This document shows positions 47,626 to 59,196 of a DNA stretch of 64,000 nt, in pieces (positions within the stretch are counted from its first letter, which is position 1; every line of letters begins with the position of its first letter). A program made the translations under genes and the position numbers. The stretch covers positions 24,640,367 to 24,704,366 of the forward strand of contig CM049308.1 of the NCBI GenBank assembly GCA_026874595.1, read 5' to 3'. This DNA is from Sipunculus nudus. Lineage: Eukaryota; Annelida; Sipuncula; Golfingiida; Sipunculidae. A model generated the notes under the pieces. The model searched no databases and was not told where the DNA came from. It was given only the letters and a program-made list of their open reading frames with translations.

Positions 47626-47969
47626 ACGGTCGGCGTTCGACAACGATCAATTTTTGTTAATACCAGGGCCAAGAAATTGTTAATAATATCATCAGATTAT
47701 CAATGGAAATATCGGTTAATATAAGAAGTTTCTGTAACAAAGAAGTCTGTGAAATGTTTTCAAATAACTTTATGGCGGTAAGACAATATAAGAGGTATTC
47801 AGCATTGAATTCAGCATTTTTCAACAATATTATTATAATATGCTTTGAAATATCTTGATACGCTCTATAAATATTTATTGTCACGGTAACCCAGCGATCA
47901 AAATTAATAATATATGAAATTAATTATTGTTCGGGTCGCTATAATAGTTAGTATATAATTTTGGAGAAT
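47626..47969. other. AT-rich spacer
   Basis: About 340 bp with no feature recognised; a 75-codon minus ORF (47657-47884) has no recognisable motif. Confidence 0.4.
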
Positions 47970-48500
47970 TCCGGTCATGCACTTAGAAAAGTCATGCACC
48001 GATTAACCAGTTGCACCAAGATCCATTAATAAATTTGTTTAATCATATGTTTAATTATTTGATTGACATTTTCATTTACCATCGAAACTAAAATAAGTCC
48101 AGAATCACCAAAATGATATATCAATTTTATTGGTTATAATTACTGTGTAAATGAACAAAGTGAATGATTTGTTTTGAACATAACCCTGTAGGACAAAGAT
48201 GAATTTATGGGAAAGCCTTAGAAAATTCGGATTACATCATTCCAGTGTGTACAAATAGGAAATAAATAGAGGACCTGCAAAAAATACGCACATGCAGAGA
48301 CCACGCAGAGACTGAAAGGCTTGTTATTCTTTCCTGCTTACTGTTGTATTATATGAAGGATTTTGATAAGACTCATCAGAAATGTTAATCAATAAAATGT
48401 CTCTCCTAAGTTCGATTTCCAGCAAAACCCATGCATATTTAATAAGACCAGAGGTCACTTGATGACCTTGATGACCTACCAAAAATCCTATGGATTTTCA
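47970..48500 (+). repeat. Dispersed repeat R1
   Basis: Nearly identical over about 520 bp to 52395-52915 in the intron of gene C and, inverted, more diverged from 30590-30895 and 35440-35770. Confidence 0.85.
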
Positions 48501-49076
48501 TGAAACACATTATTCATATTTACCAATAGAGTTTCTCACCTAAATAACCTTCTCATCAAAATTCATGCATATTATATAAGGTCAGTGGTCACCAGATACA
48601 CGACGGGCGTATTATGCACGTTTGCGGTGCTCTTGTTACTTATTATTAATATTATTATTATTATTATTTGGTTAAAAAAAGTATGTGTATCACTGGTTTA
48701 AGATACTTTAATAATTGATATCACTGAAAATAGATAAAGGCAAATGTAGCTGACCAAAGATATGTGTCCATAATTTCCTTACAATGGAAGATCAACTCTA
48801 TAAACAAGTTCAGCTGCACAAAAGAACTTATTAGGGACAACTACATTTGCAAATGTTAAAGATAAACAAAAAACAATAAAATAATGTAACCAAAAAAAAT
48901 TTCATAATGATTGAGTAAAATAGAATATCATCTTATGTCTTAAATATTGACAACGATCGCATGGCAACAAATAAGGAAATTATTCAGAAGCCCTAGCTAT
49001 TAGCATTAAAATTTTAACATATATAAATATCTTATACACAGTCCGCAAAGGTTAGTGTCCCAAAAACGCATTCTTC

Positions 49077-49258
49077 GGAAGTTCCCACACTTTGTTACAA
49101 TTCTAGATCAAAGGTCAGGAGATTTAATCAAAAAGGCGTCCCAAATAAAGCGTCTTTGCCTTTCTATTTTAAGATGATGTTGGCAGTGATGTGGCAACCA
49201 TATGTTTTTTTCTCCCAGAGACCTGTTGTTTTCCCAGGGTGGACTTTGCTATATATAC
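49077..49258 (+). promoter_or_regulatory. Gene C promoter: kappa-B site and TATA box
   Basis: GGAAGTTCCC at 49077-49086 (reverse GGGAACTTCC, perfect kappa-B). TATATATAC at 49250-49258 lies about 90 bases before the ATG, with CCTGTTGTTTTCCCAGGGTG just upstream. The flank is conserved with D to about 48.7/59.93 kb. Confidence 0.65.
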
Positions 49259-49339
49259 AAGAGGGGCGGCTGAACAGCACATTCAAAAAATTGTTTTAAA
49301 ACTCTGTAGCCCGAACACAACTAGAAGAGATTCTTCATC

Positions 49340-52300
49340 ATGAAGTTCGTCATCGTCCTTGCTGCGCTGCTTGCCGGTACGTGTGCATCATTTTCTTCCA
49401 AGTAATTTCAGTTTAAAAGTTAATGATATAGTTTAAGGTTTGGATAACTAGACCTGTAGGCCCAATAAATATATGAAACTTAAACGTAATCTTATTTACT
49501 TCTAAAGACGGAACTGAGTCCAGTCCGAAAGTTCTGTACTGGCTCAAATACTAGCCATGGATGACGTTTACATTGAAGTCTGATATAATCGGCCATGTCA
49601 GTCCCACCTCCGACTTAACATTTTGTCTTCCTGCCCCCCCCCCCCCCCCCCCCAGCATACAATACAAGCAGCCAAAAAAAGGCGAAAGAAGGTAATTCAC
49701 TTAATTCTGGGTCGAGAGAGCAGACGGCGGTCAGAACGGAACGCGGGCCTACAACCTTGTGTTCACCTTAGATGACAAAAGGCTTATGCCAGTCCTAGGT
49801 TCGTCCGTAGAGTCTTACTTCTAGCTTGCCAACTTGGTCAGTCTTTTCGATCGTAATCTTTTGTTATACTTATTAAGAAATATTCTATGACTGATTCATT
49901 CGCGAAGCTTCTGCGTTTAATATATCACAGAATATACCAACAATTTCATCCGTGTTAGCATTGACTTTATCTTGCAGTATAAACTGCAATATACCAGTAT
50001 TTATTTCAGTTAAATATTTTTTACTTTAGTATACTGCAGAATATACCAACAATTTCATCTCAATGTTACAGTATACCAGTTATTTTAATTGATTATTAGA
50101 CCATTGACCTAACCACCACAATACTTATGCTCCGCCCATTTGACCTAATTATGCTGATGAGCCCCAAAACGCTCCTACACAGGAGGCTTTCTGTGTCTAT
50201 GCATGGATGCGACAGCGGTTTATAAGACAATAGTGACGTCACAAAGGTCGGTCGCGTATAAAGTCGAATTTACTGAGGTCATCACCTTGAGTTGACCTAT
50301 CCATGAACTCTATGTGACCTTAATCGCATATTCATTCAATGAATAATCATAAGCATTCGACTAACGAGCAACCAATCAGGTGACCTTAAATAATGTAAAG
50401 CGTCAATAATCTGACAAAAACAAAACTATGCATTATCTGACAAAACTCTGTCAAACTGAACACGTGTAGTCTGTAGATACTAGCAGTACCCATGTCGGCA
50501 TTTTTTTCCGGGATATTTTTTTATACAAAGGAGACAGCATAAAAAGTTCTAAGCTATAGGTTGCAAGAGCAATTCCTCCGACTACCGGGTGTATAATAAT
50601 GTCTTATCTGGCATGTAATTTGTATGAGACAACTTATCCAAAATATTGTAAGACATTTTATAATGACTCCAATATAGTAAACAATGGTCAGGCGATACCA
50701 ATCGATGACGTCAGTCAATACGACATCTTGCGTCATCGACCTTTGTGACGTCATTATTATGTTGTAAGCAGCTCTTGCTACCATGGGCACGTGTTTTCTT
50801 TCGGACAGTCGCATAGTTTATGCAAATTTTGTGCTTGCCAGGTGATTGACTGTTTACATTGCCAACGCTATATAAATAACTTGATTGGTTGCTCGCAACT
50901 TGTTTGTTAATGATTATTCCTTATATTAATATGCGATTAAGTTCACGCTGAGTTCATGGTTAGGTTAATTCTCTAGCAAATTCATCATGATGGGTCTGTT
51001 TTATATTGTATATGGGTCCAATTAAGTCATTCACTGTATACTCCATTCCACCATCCTGTGTCCATCTGTTTATTTTGAGATAATTTTCTCAAAGGTTTAT
51101 GTTTCTCTTAACTTTAAATTTAATGATCTGAATGTTCAGAAATGTCCCTGTATGAGTAGCCATGTTTGTTTTGGCAGGTTATATTTTTAGAGTGATGACA
51201 TGACATCATCCAATCAGCAGCTGTGATTTGAGGCTGTTTTGCCTGTGACCAGTTACCTTGATTCAATTCAATTCATTCATTTTATTGCCACAAGAATATA
51301 CATTATACATGAAACATTTCATGTATATATTATTGTACCTGTGATAAAGAGAACTGACTCGTTGAGTAAGTGTCCTCTCAGTATTAACAAGGTGCAGAAA
51401 GAAATTGTTCTGAAATGATGTAAATATAAGTTTTTGCAAAATAATTTAGATTCAATTTAAGATAACATTGTATAATTAACCTTATACATACAAACCACTA
51501 CCATAATCATAGATTTTTTCTAGAGTTAATATCCTATGGGAAATAAACAGATCATGTGTATGTGAATTAAATGGACATGAGGTGATCATTTGTATATAGT
51601 TCTCTTCTGCAGCCTGAATAGTGGTAGTAGTGCAGACAACACTGCAGAACCCCACACCTCTTTCAAAAGGTTAAATATGGATAGATAAAAGGATAATTAA
51701 GTGTAATAAGGGCAGACTCTTGTAAATGTTTTATTACTTTACATTTCTAATACCTTTAGAAATTTAAGTCTTTACGTACTTGGACAACGTCAATTGTGAA
51801 TCTATTATTACCCCCGAAAAAAAACTTTTTAGAATCTACTCTGGAAATATTGTCAACATTCATCACAATACTCTTATTTACATTAATTTTTCTTTTGTTA
51901 GGTTGAAAAATATGAAATGAGTTTTCTTAGTTTTCGGTGTTAGTTTATTTACATTAAGCCTTTTAACAAGTTTCCTCAGTTCAGTATTCATGCAATCAAT
52001 AAGATCAGATTGTTAAAATGAGCATTCATTTATCTGTAAATATACCTTGACTGCATGCAATAAGTTGGTCTTAGATGTTTAATGATGTAGACTGATAGTC
52101 ATAATTTTAAATAATTCTGTTCCTTAAATAAGGTGTAAGGTTGGTCTTTCTTACATATTGAAGAAAACTTTAACATTTTAGCCATATGCATGGATTCCTA
52201 GGAGCAGGAGGAATGAATTAACACTAAAATGGATGAAATAATTAGGAAAATAATGTTTCCATGGGACTATGAAATTTGCTGTTCGAGATATTTTATCATT

Positions 52301-53806
52301 TTACGTCTTTGCAGATATGGTTTCAAAATGTTTTACCTCTCATCTAAGGAACCATTTCACCAGGCATTACAAAATTTAACGGACCTGACTGATTCCGCTC
52401 ATGCACTTAGAAAAGTCATGCACCGATTAACCAGTTGCACCAAGATCCATTAATAAATTTGTTTAATCATATGTTTAATTATTTGATTAACATCTTCATT
52501 TACCATCGAAACTAAAATAAGTCCAGAATCACCAAAATGATATATCAATTTTATTGGTTATAATTACTGTGTAAATGAACAAAGTGAATGATTTGTTTTG
52601 AACATAGCCCTGTAGGACAAAGATGAATTTATGGGAAAGCCTTAGAAAATTCGGATTACATCATTCCAGTGTGTACAAATAGGAATTAAATAGAGGACCT
52701 GCAAAAAATACGCACATGCAGAGACCACGAAGAGACTGAAAGGCTTGTTATTCTTTCTTGCTTACTGTTGTAGTATATGAAGGATTTTGATAAGACTCAT
52801 CAGAAATGTTAATCAATAAAATGTCTCTCCTAAGTTCGATTTCCAGCAAAATCCATGCATATTTAATAAGACCAGAGGTCACTTGATGACCTTGATGACC
52901 TACCAAAAATCCTATGGAATGAATGAATTAACACTAAAATGGATGAAATTATTAGGAAAATAATGTTTCCACGGGACTATGAAATTTGCTGTTCGAGATA
53001 TTTTATCATTTTACGTCTTTGCAGATATGGTTTCAAAATGTTTTACCTCTCATCTAAGGAACCATTTCACCAGGCATTACAAAATTTAACGGACCTGACT
53101 GATTATGTAACTGGTCTTATTCCCCGAAAATATGTGACTAGTTATAAAAGTTGATTTCAGAAGATATTTCAATTTTAGAAAAATACAGTTTAAAGGGAAA
53201 TTTAAACTATTGGCGTAGGCTTAACAATCGATGAAATCTCATTGAAGTACATTGAGAACTAACAGACACTTAAATTGTAAATTCGTGTCCAAATTTTCTT
53301 AAATTATCTCTTTTTTTATGGCTCATTACAATGATGTAGACACAATATTATAAAATAATTTGGTATGATATACAATTAAATTTGAATTAGATTTGCATAG
53401 AGTTCATAAGTGTACTTCTAGGGAGTTTCTCCCAGAATCATTCGTATACTTGTAATGACCCTCTAACAGAATTCATGCATATAATTGCAGTAAGCCATTC
53501 ACAGAATTCATGCGTATAAAAGCAGTAAGCCATTCACAGAATTCATGCGTATAACTGCAGTCAGCCCCGCACAGACTTCCTGCGTATAATTACAGTGACT
53601 CTCTCAAAGAATTCTTGTGTATAATTGCAGTGAGCCTCTCGCAGGATTCATGCGGACCAGATATGGGGGGTGCGTGTCAGACACCAGAAGGTCCGGCTTG
53701 TCATCCACATTCGGCTTGCCCGAACCCAGGTGACAATGGCTGCCCTGAAGGCGAGTTTTGCTGTTACCAAAACGCAACGGCCCCAGAGGAGTGTACACAG
53801 CCGTGA
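49340..53806 (+). CDS. Gene C: secreted 8-cysteine peptide, 70-aa precursor
   Basis: Exon 1 is 49340-49376 (donor G/GTACGT) and exon 2 is 53631-53806 (acceptor TATAATTGCAG; TGA at 53804-53806), with a 4.25-kb phase-1 intron. The precursor is MKFVIVLAALLAVSLS plus a 54-residue mature peptide, identical to gene B. The mature part has eight acidic and no Lys/Arg residues, 8 Cys with CC, CPNPGDNGC and CCYQNAT. The exon-2 start was chosen because the phase-1 join gives V-SLS-Q, parallel to V-VFA-Q in gene E; the GCAG before GATTC would put the Cys frame out of phase. The intron carries a LINE, an R1 insertion with a duplicated flank, and six acceptor repeats. Function unknown. Confidence 0.85.
50234..50753. 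promoter_or_regulatory. CRE-like sites in intron 1 of gene C, with inverted module
   Basis: TGACGTCA at 50234-50241, 50706-50713 and 50746-50753. The second and third lie in a segment inverted relative to genes A and B, shown by GTATAATAATGTCTTA and TTTGTATGAGACAA occurring in the opposite gene orientation. Confidence 0.5.
51262..52042 (-). pseudogene. 5'-truncated LINE in gene C intron
   Basis: Reverse-strand homologue of the LINE in gene B, with (GAATT)n tail at 51262-51280. It is flanked by TACCTTGA at 51254-51261 and 52043-52050, a target duplication. The coding part is degraded. Confidence 0.8.
52213..52394 (+). other. Duplicated intron piece with pseudo-exon, 5' copy
   Basis: Nearly identical to 52919-53103 (from GAATTAACACTAAAATGGAT to CGGACCTGACTGATT). 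It contains acceptor CGTCTTTGCAG and the start of the SSKE-type pseudo-exon, then stops where R1 begins. Confidence 0.8.
52395..52915 (+). repeat. Dispersed repeat R1 inserted in gene C intron
   Basis: About 520 bp almost identical to 47970-48500; flanked by ~180-bp direct copies of intron sequence. Confidence 0.85.
53025..53133 (+). other. Conserved intronic pseudo-exon, gene C full copy
   Basis: After CGTCTTTGCAG, an open stretch FYLSSKEPFHQALQNLTD...GLIPRKY. Joined in phase to exon 1 it meets a stop after about 25 codons, so it cannot be an ordinary coding exon here. Confidence 0.5.
53432..53640 (+). repeat. 35-bp acceptor minisatellite, gene C (6 units)
   Basis: Units ATTCATGCGTATAATTGCAG plus TCAGCCTCTCACAGA. 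The last unit contains the used acceptor and the first 18 bases of exon 2. Confidence 0.85.
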
Positions 53807-54060
53807 GACAGCCCTACCTAGGGTAAGCGGTCAGCACTGGATTATGCACAGGGTCAAAGTACATGCATATGAAATTATGAAAATTCATAGGGATCGATAG
53901 ACGAAACATGTGCCTCGCTGCGTAGCAATTAAAATAATATGGAATGTATAACTGTATGTAAATGGAACTTTAAAGCAAACATTGATTCTTTGTATTTTCA
54001 TTCTTTATATGATTTATTGATAAATCGGTGTTAAATTAAATACTTAAACTGCTATTTCAG

Positions 54061-54135
54061 GTTATCAGCTGGATTGAAGAGAACCATACAGTCATTTTGA
54101 AAGGTTTACTAAATAAAAATATTACCAATATGACT
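54061..54135 (+). other. Gene C 3' UTR exon with polyadenylation signal
   Basis: Acceptor GCTATTTCAG, AATAAA at 54112-54117. The upstream donor is 53822/53823 (GTAAGCGG), giving a 238-bp 3' UTR intron. Confidence 0.7.
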
Positions 54136-54449
54136 GTTGTTTTTTCTTTACATGTATGAAGGTTGAGAAAATTGGCGTATATTCCATTTACTTTGCAGTA
54201 TAATTATTATGAAAGGAACTAAACTTATGCGTTTACGCAAAAGAGTGGTTGAATTTTATGACTGCGTTTAACAATCAACTAAAGCCACGGGATCAAAACT
54301 TCACTATTTGACCATTTCCCTATATTAACTAGTTCTCTCCATAGTGATTGCAATGTCAGTATCTAATAAAAAAAAATTATCACTGAAAATCCAAATGAAT
54401 ACATTCAACACTTTTCTTATATATGTAGGATGGTAACACATGTTCACAC

Positions 54450-55830
54450 TGCCCAGAATCGGATTCGCATTTTCATTTTGCGTGGAATGGGGGGGGGGGC
54501 GCTGTTCTAGTATGACCATTACTATTAACACCACCTATAGCTTATATCTAACGCTGCTATAAAAGGTCCGATTGTACTATAGGATATAGGTGGTATGAAA
54601 AATAAAATGTGGAAAGAGCGTGCAACCCTATCAGAATGGTTTATCTGAGAAACCCAAAGACGTCAGCAATATCTGGTTTTTGAAAGGATTTCGAATCTTA
54701 GTTAGAGGGGCGCAGTTCACATTCAAAGAATCGGACTGACTGAAAGTGAAGTCGGCACTCGCGCCAGTCACAGGTCTCCGGAAAATCCGGCCCTCACTGG
54801 CTCCCTCAGCAACGACATTGTTTGACAGATTCCGTAATTTTTTTACAGTCAGATATTTAAGGCGAAGGTAGAAGATACTGATAGAGTTGAAGATGGTATA
54901 GTAAGAGAGGTGGAGGAAGCCGGAGAACCCGGAGAGAACCACCGACCTTGGACGGGCAACTAAAACCCGTTCTCATGGCAGCACCTGTGATCGAACCCGG
55001 ATCGCCAGGGGAGAGGCCGGGCGTTTTACCGCTCAGCTGTCCAGAATCGACTCGCAATTTCTTTTTGAGTAAAACTGGCGGCGCTGTTCAGGTAGATCAT
55101 TATTGTTAGCGCCGTATATAGCTTATATCAAAGGCAGCGCGGATATCTAACGCTGCAATAAAAGCTCCGAATAAACTATCAAATATAGGTGGTATGAATA
55201 ATAACTTTTCAAAGAGCGTCCAACCCTATCAGAATGGTTTATCGGAGGTACCCAAAGATGTCAGCAATATCTGTTTTTTTTAAAGAACTTCAAATCTGAG
55301 TTAGGGCGTTATCTGTTCACGGTAGGAAGCCTGCTGTAAAATTAGGATGAGGGTGTGGTCATTGCAAAAGCGTTCTCCCGGCTTCTACTTGTAAGATGCG
55401 GACGTAATGGCATCAAAACTCTCTCAACAAAGAGATTTTTACCCTCAGACTGTCCTCGGAGTACCTTGCTGTCGTATTTCGGCGCGCTTATCAAACCCTG
55501 ACCCTGCAAAAATTTTGAAATCGCTAATGGCGCTCGCCATTTGGACACAAAATAAAACCCGGAGCTTTCTAACACTTCTGACATTTAGAAAATCATGCCA
55601 GACGGCACAATCATCTAACACAATACATTTCTTGAGGGTTTATGTTAGGAAATTAATGTTTGCAAGCACATGCAAATAATTTGCATATTAGCCTATATAA
55701 GGGACATTTTTTTTTTATTTCAGGATTTGAATTTACTTAATGTATAACACCGTAAAGGATTGTGAACAGCTGATTCAAATACACACTGGATAATATACAT
55801 CAACATATATCTATATGTCATTAGCCTTGG
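54450..55830. repeat. 3' flank of block C with internal ~590-bp direct repeat
   Basis: 54454-54690 and 55045-55290 repeat the CCAGAATCG-CTCGCA, GGCGCTGTTC, ATAGCTTATATC and CAACCCTATCAGAATGGTTTATC blocks. The rest is the inverted homologue of 6450-7200. No gene. Confidence 0.65.
54860..55065 (-). mobile_element. Second type of tRNA-derived SINE
   Basis: On the minus strand, AGCTGAGCGGTAAAACG (A box) and GGGTTCGATCAC (B box) lie about 30 bases apart, followed by a non-tRNA body. It sits between the two halves of the 590-bp repeat. Different body from the 29774-30150 SINE. Confidence 0.65.
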
Positions 55831-55853
55831 GAAGTTTTCTATAAGACTTAGCA

Positions 55854-55855
<2 letters not shown>

Positions 55856-55899
<44 letters not shown>

Positions 55900-55927
55900 T
55901 ATATATATACATATATATATATATATA
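55856..55927. repeat. TA microsatellite
   Basis: (AT)n with two short interruptions. Confidence 0.9.
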
Positions 55928-55929
55928 CC

Positions 55930-57430
55930 AGCATTGTCTAACATAGTTTAATCCTTCAGAAACCTCATTAAAGTCAGATCAACTTTCCTGCATTATTATT
56001 GATATTACTCCATATTTCTCTTCTGAGAGACTGAAGTGATTATTCTAAGGTATACAAATAAATATTTAATAACTAGGGTACTATATTTCCTGTGAGTTAA
56101 TGCACCGTTTAACATGAAACAAGGGATGACGTTGCAATGACAGTGACAAGCACACAACATTTACTTAATATCAAGCTGAAGTACGGTATTTGTGTAGATG
56201 AAATATTATCATTAAATATTTTAAACACCTCAGTAAAACAAGAAGTATTCGCTAGTCAAAGACAAACTACTAGATATTGTTACATTAAAGCAATATCTGG
56301 TCTCCATGAATTAGGTATTATATAAACATTATTATCGATGGAATATGGTTCGAAAGACCCACTAAAGCTTATTATAAGTGTTATCTCAATGCACAATGGA
56401 AGGAAGCAGCAGATGAGTCTAAATTGTCAGGTTACCAAGATGCCCAGCATAACAAGAGTATATGAAAAAGCACCACCAGCTACTAAAGTACAACATAAAA
56501 CTGACACAAAAAGATATAACAAATAATTGTGTGCAACTTGGCACCGACAGACATAAGTCCAAGTGTGTTATTCAGAGACCAACTGATACTATAGGTAGAA
56601 CTTAGCCACCTATCTCACAATACAATAATGTAACTTGTGCTCAGGGAAAAAGCACATCACTTGTGTAATTTTGCCACTTTTCCAACATCACATGGTACAG
56701 TTCATGATATGTGATTGTTATATAAAATGTTACATACCATCATCATCAGCATAGTCGTCTTTTTCCGTTGCATCTTCTTCATTTGCAGCTTCTTCCTACA
56801 AATCAATAATAAGGGAAAGTAAAATTTCGAAATGAAGCAAATGTGTTCTGGTAATTTTGCATACATACCTTGAACATCAAGTTGCACAAAACTTAAAAAT
56901 GATACAAATAATAATTGCCTTGAAATGGATAAAATCATGTGGCATCCACAGTAATGACAAGACAAAATGAACGCGACAAATTGAAAGTTTCTGGTGTGAC
57001 AATGAGGATAATGTATGTGACTGCAAGAAATGATGTCCCAAGTTTTTCATATTTTCTATGTTTGAAAATTTGAATGAAATGAAAAATGCTGTCCATAGTC
57101 AGGATTTCGTTAATATGCCGATAACCTAACACTGTAGAATTTTTACCATAGATAAAACAAAACAACATAGGTTTTTAGTTTTAAATCACCAATTTGCCAA
57201 TAGGTCTGTCCATTTTTGGAATAGTTTGTATAATTAAGCCAGAAATACCATAATGCTAGTCGTTTATGTCTTACCACATCACTTAAACAAATGGTTGATA
57301 CATAAATCTATGTACCCCTGAAATCATTGTGCATTATCACGATGTTAATCATGATAAATTATGAATCACTGTAGAACTACTCTTTTTCAGGTCGGACCGA
57401 ACAATACCGCAGTGTACAGACAAAATGTAA
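55930..57430. other. Anonymous region
   Basis: No recognised gene. ORFs of 60-87 codons on both strands show no motif I know. A short exon-like stretch at 56738-56795 is listed separately. Confidence 0.4.
56738..56795 (-). other. Candidate 58-bp internal exon (acidic)
   Basis: The minus strand has acceptor TTGATTTGTAG, then an open stretch reading EEAANEEDATEKDDYADDDG, then donor G/GTATGTAA. Splice signals are good on both sides and composition is unlike the surroundings, but no partner exon was found. Confidence 0.25.
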
Positions 57431-57612
57431 AGTGGAACCTGTCTCAAAGACCACCTGTCTTATTAGACCACCTGTCTATTAAGACCATCCTTGAGTGATC
57501 AGACAACATTGACAATGGTTTAAAATTGACCTGTTTGATAAGACCACCTGTGATTTAAGATCACTATAGCCAGTCCCCCTGGTGGTCTTATCACACCTGT
57601 TCCACTGTTTGA
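57431..57612. mobile_element. MITE with AGTGGAAC inverted ends
   Basis: AGTGGAACCTGTCTC-AAGACCACC at the left and the inverse of AGTGGAACAGGTGTGATAAG-ACCACC at the right. The interior repeats AAGACCACCTGTCT. Confidence 0.65.
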
Positions 57613-57656
57613 ATTAATGGTGTGGAATTGACGTTAATACTTTAATGAAATTAATC

Positions 57657-57893
57657 TCAAAGGAAACAAGCAGGAATACCATCAAGACCTGTAGCTATGC
57701 AGGCATTTATCGAATTAAGAACTGATATGATTTGTTCCGGAGAGAGAGTGGAGACACCCAAGCCGTTATATTTAACACCGAAAGCCTCATAGAAAAAAAT
57801 AGAAATGTGCAAAGTTGAGCCACCATGGATGTTTTTAACTAGTTTCAAGACGGCGTTTGTAGAAAAGGGGGGAGGGTTAAACTGTATGCCCAA
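57657..57893 (-). pseudogene. Non-LTR reverse transcriptase fragment
   Basis: The minus strand ends in INACIATGLDGIPACFL, the KATGxDGIPxxxL motif near the start of the LINE RT domain, preceded by a linker (VSTLSPEQIISVLNS). Short fragment, unrelated in position to the other LINE pieces. Confidence 0.65.
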
Positions 57894-59196
57894 AAAATGC
57901 TATATAAAGGGCACTCTTAAAAGCGGTATACAGAAGAATAAAAGGCTCTGCCGATACAAACACCAATATCCTGGTCAAACGAGTTAAATACCTATATAAT
58001 AAGCTGGAGCACATTTGACTGTGTACCTACTAATGAGCATATTTCTGATGTGTGTATCTCAAATGACGTCATTATCAAAAGATTACCCAAGTAATTTTAC
58101 AGATTTATCATATATGATTGATATGTGTTAGTTGTAGGACTGCATAATTACATTAAAGCCATCCATTACAAATGTCGGAAATTAAATTGGATCAGCTTAT
58201 CAATTCTACAAGTACAGATATAAATTATTTCACAGTGGTAGATGATTTTGACAAAGTATGTATCGCTTAACACATGCAGTTTCATTAGTATGATTATAAA
58301 GGCCAAAACACACATCGAGCGTCAAATCTTGTTAAAAACGCTTCACTTTATTTTAGTTTAAATCTTGGGCAATCTGCAGATCTGACAGGCACACCCTCCA
58401 AGATGCCTGCCAATCATATGCGATTTAAGGAGAGAATAGTTGAATTACGAAAATGGGGTGATTCCTTCTTCCACAAATTCCTTTTAAAAGGTTAATCAGT
58501 AAATAAATGTATAATACATATTAAACAGGGAGGTTAGGGGGTCCCCTGTACCCCACACGAAATTTATAAGATCAGCTTTTAACTTTCCCAAAGTGTCTAT
58601 AACATATGGATATTAAGAGAATAAAGAAAAGGTTCCAAAACAAACAACGGTATTGATTTCTGATAACCATCCATGGATTATAGATCCTTTATACCTGTAG
58701 TTATTTAAACATCTTATTTCAGCAAATAAATAATGTGAAAATTAACACTGTCACCTTAAACGAGCATCTGTTAATACCGTGTACATAAATCAAAAGATAA
58801 TTAAAGAGCCTGCTTTTACCATATAAAATGGGTATATTGGCTTACATCTCGGATTTAACAGGGTAATTATTATTTTTCAAATTATTCTGGCATATATTGT
58901 TTCTCCGTATCATCATTCTACCGTCTTATATTGTGTCAAATCCCTACGTTAAGTTTGAACTGAACCAGTTACAATATTCGTGCGGGTGCCCGAAGAGCTT
59001 ATGTAGACGATTAATGTCACCAAATGATCCTTTTCGAACTTAAACACAATGGTCCAATAAAACATTTATATTTTATAACCAATAATAAAATTATAGAAAT
59101 CGCCTATTTTGTCATTGTGAAAGTATTTTTAGAGCCTTTTTTAATGTTTCAGTATGCTTTAACTTTAGATGTGAAACGTCCATCCAGGGTCTTCTG
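57894..59196. other. Anonymous region
   Basis: No gene or clear repeat recognised in about 1.3 kb. Confidence 0.4.

Noticed and set aside
53025-53133. SSKE segment as a coding middle exon
   Set aside because: In-phase joining gives stops in A, C and D, copies differ in frame, and most differences are non-synonymous.
53641-53806. Exon 2 starting at the GCAG just before GATTCATGCGG
   Set aside because: Joined to the phase-1 exon 1 it puts the Cys codons out of frame; the acceptor 15 bases upstream keeps frame and matches gene E.
53670-53900. Arg-rich ORF overlapping the Cys exon of gene C
   Set aside because: It is the +1 frame shadow of the Cys exon; its start codon is internal and it has no signal or splice support in A-C.
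54970-55065. Second functional tRNA gene
   Set aside because: Same reason: a SINE head with a non-tRNA 3' part.
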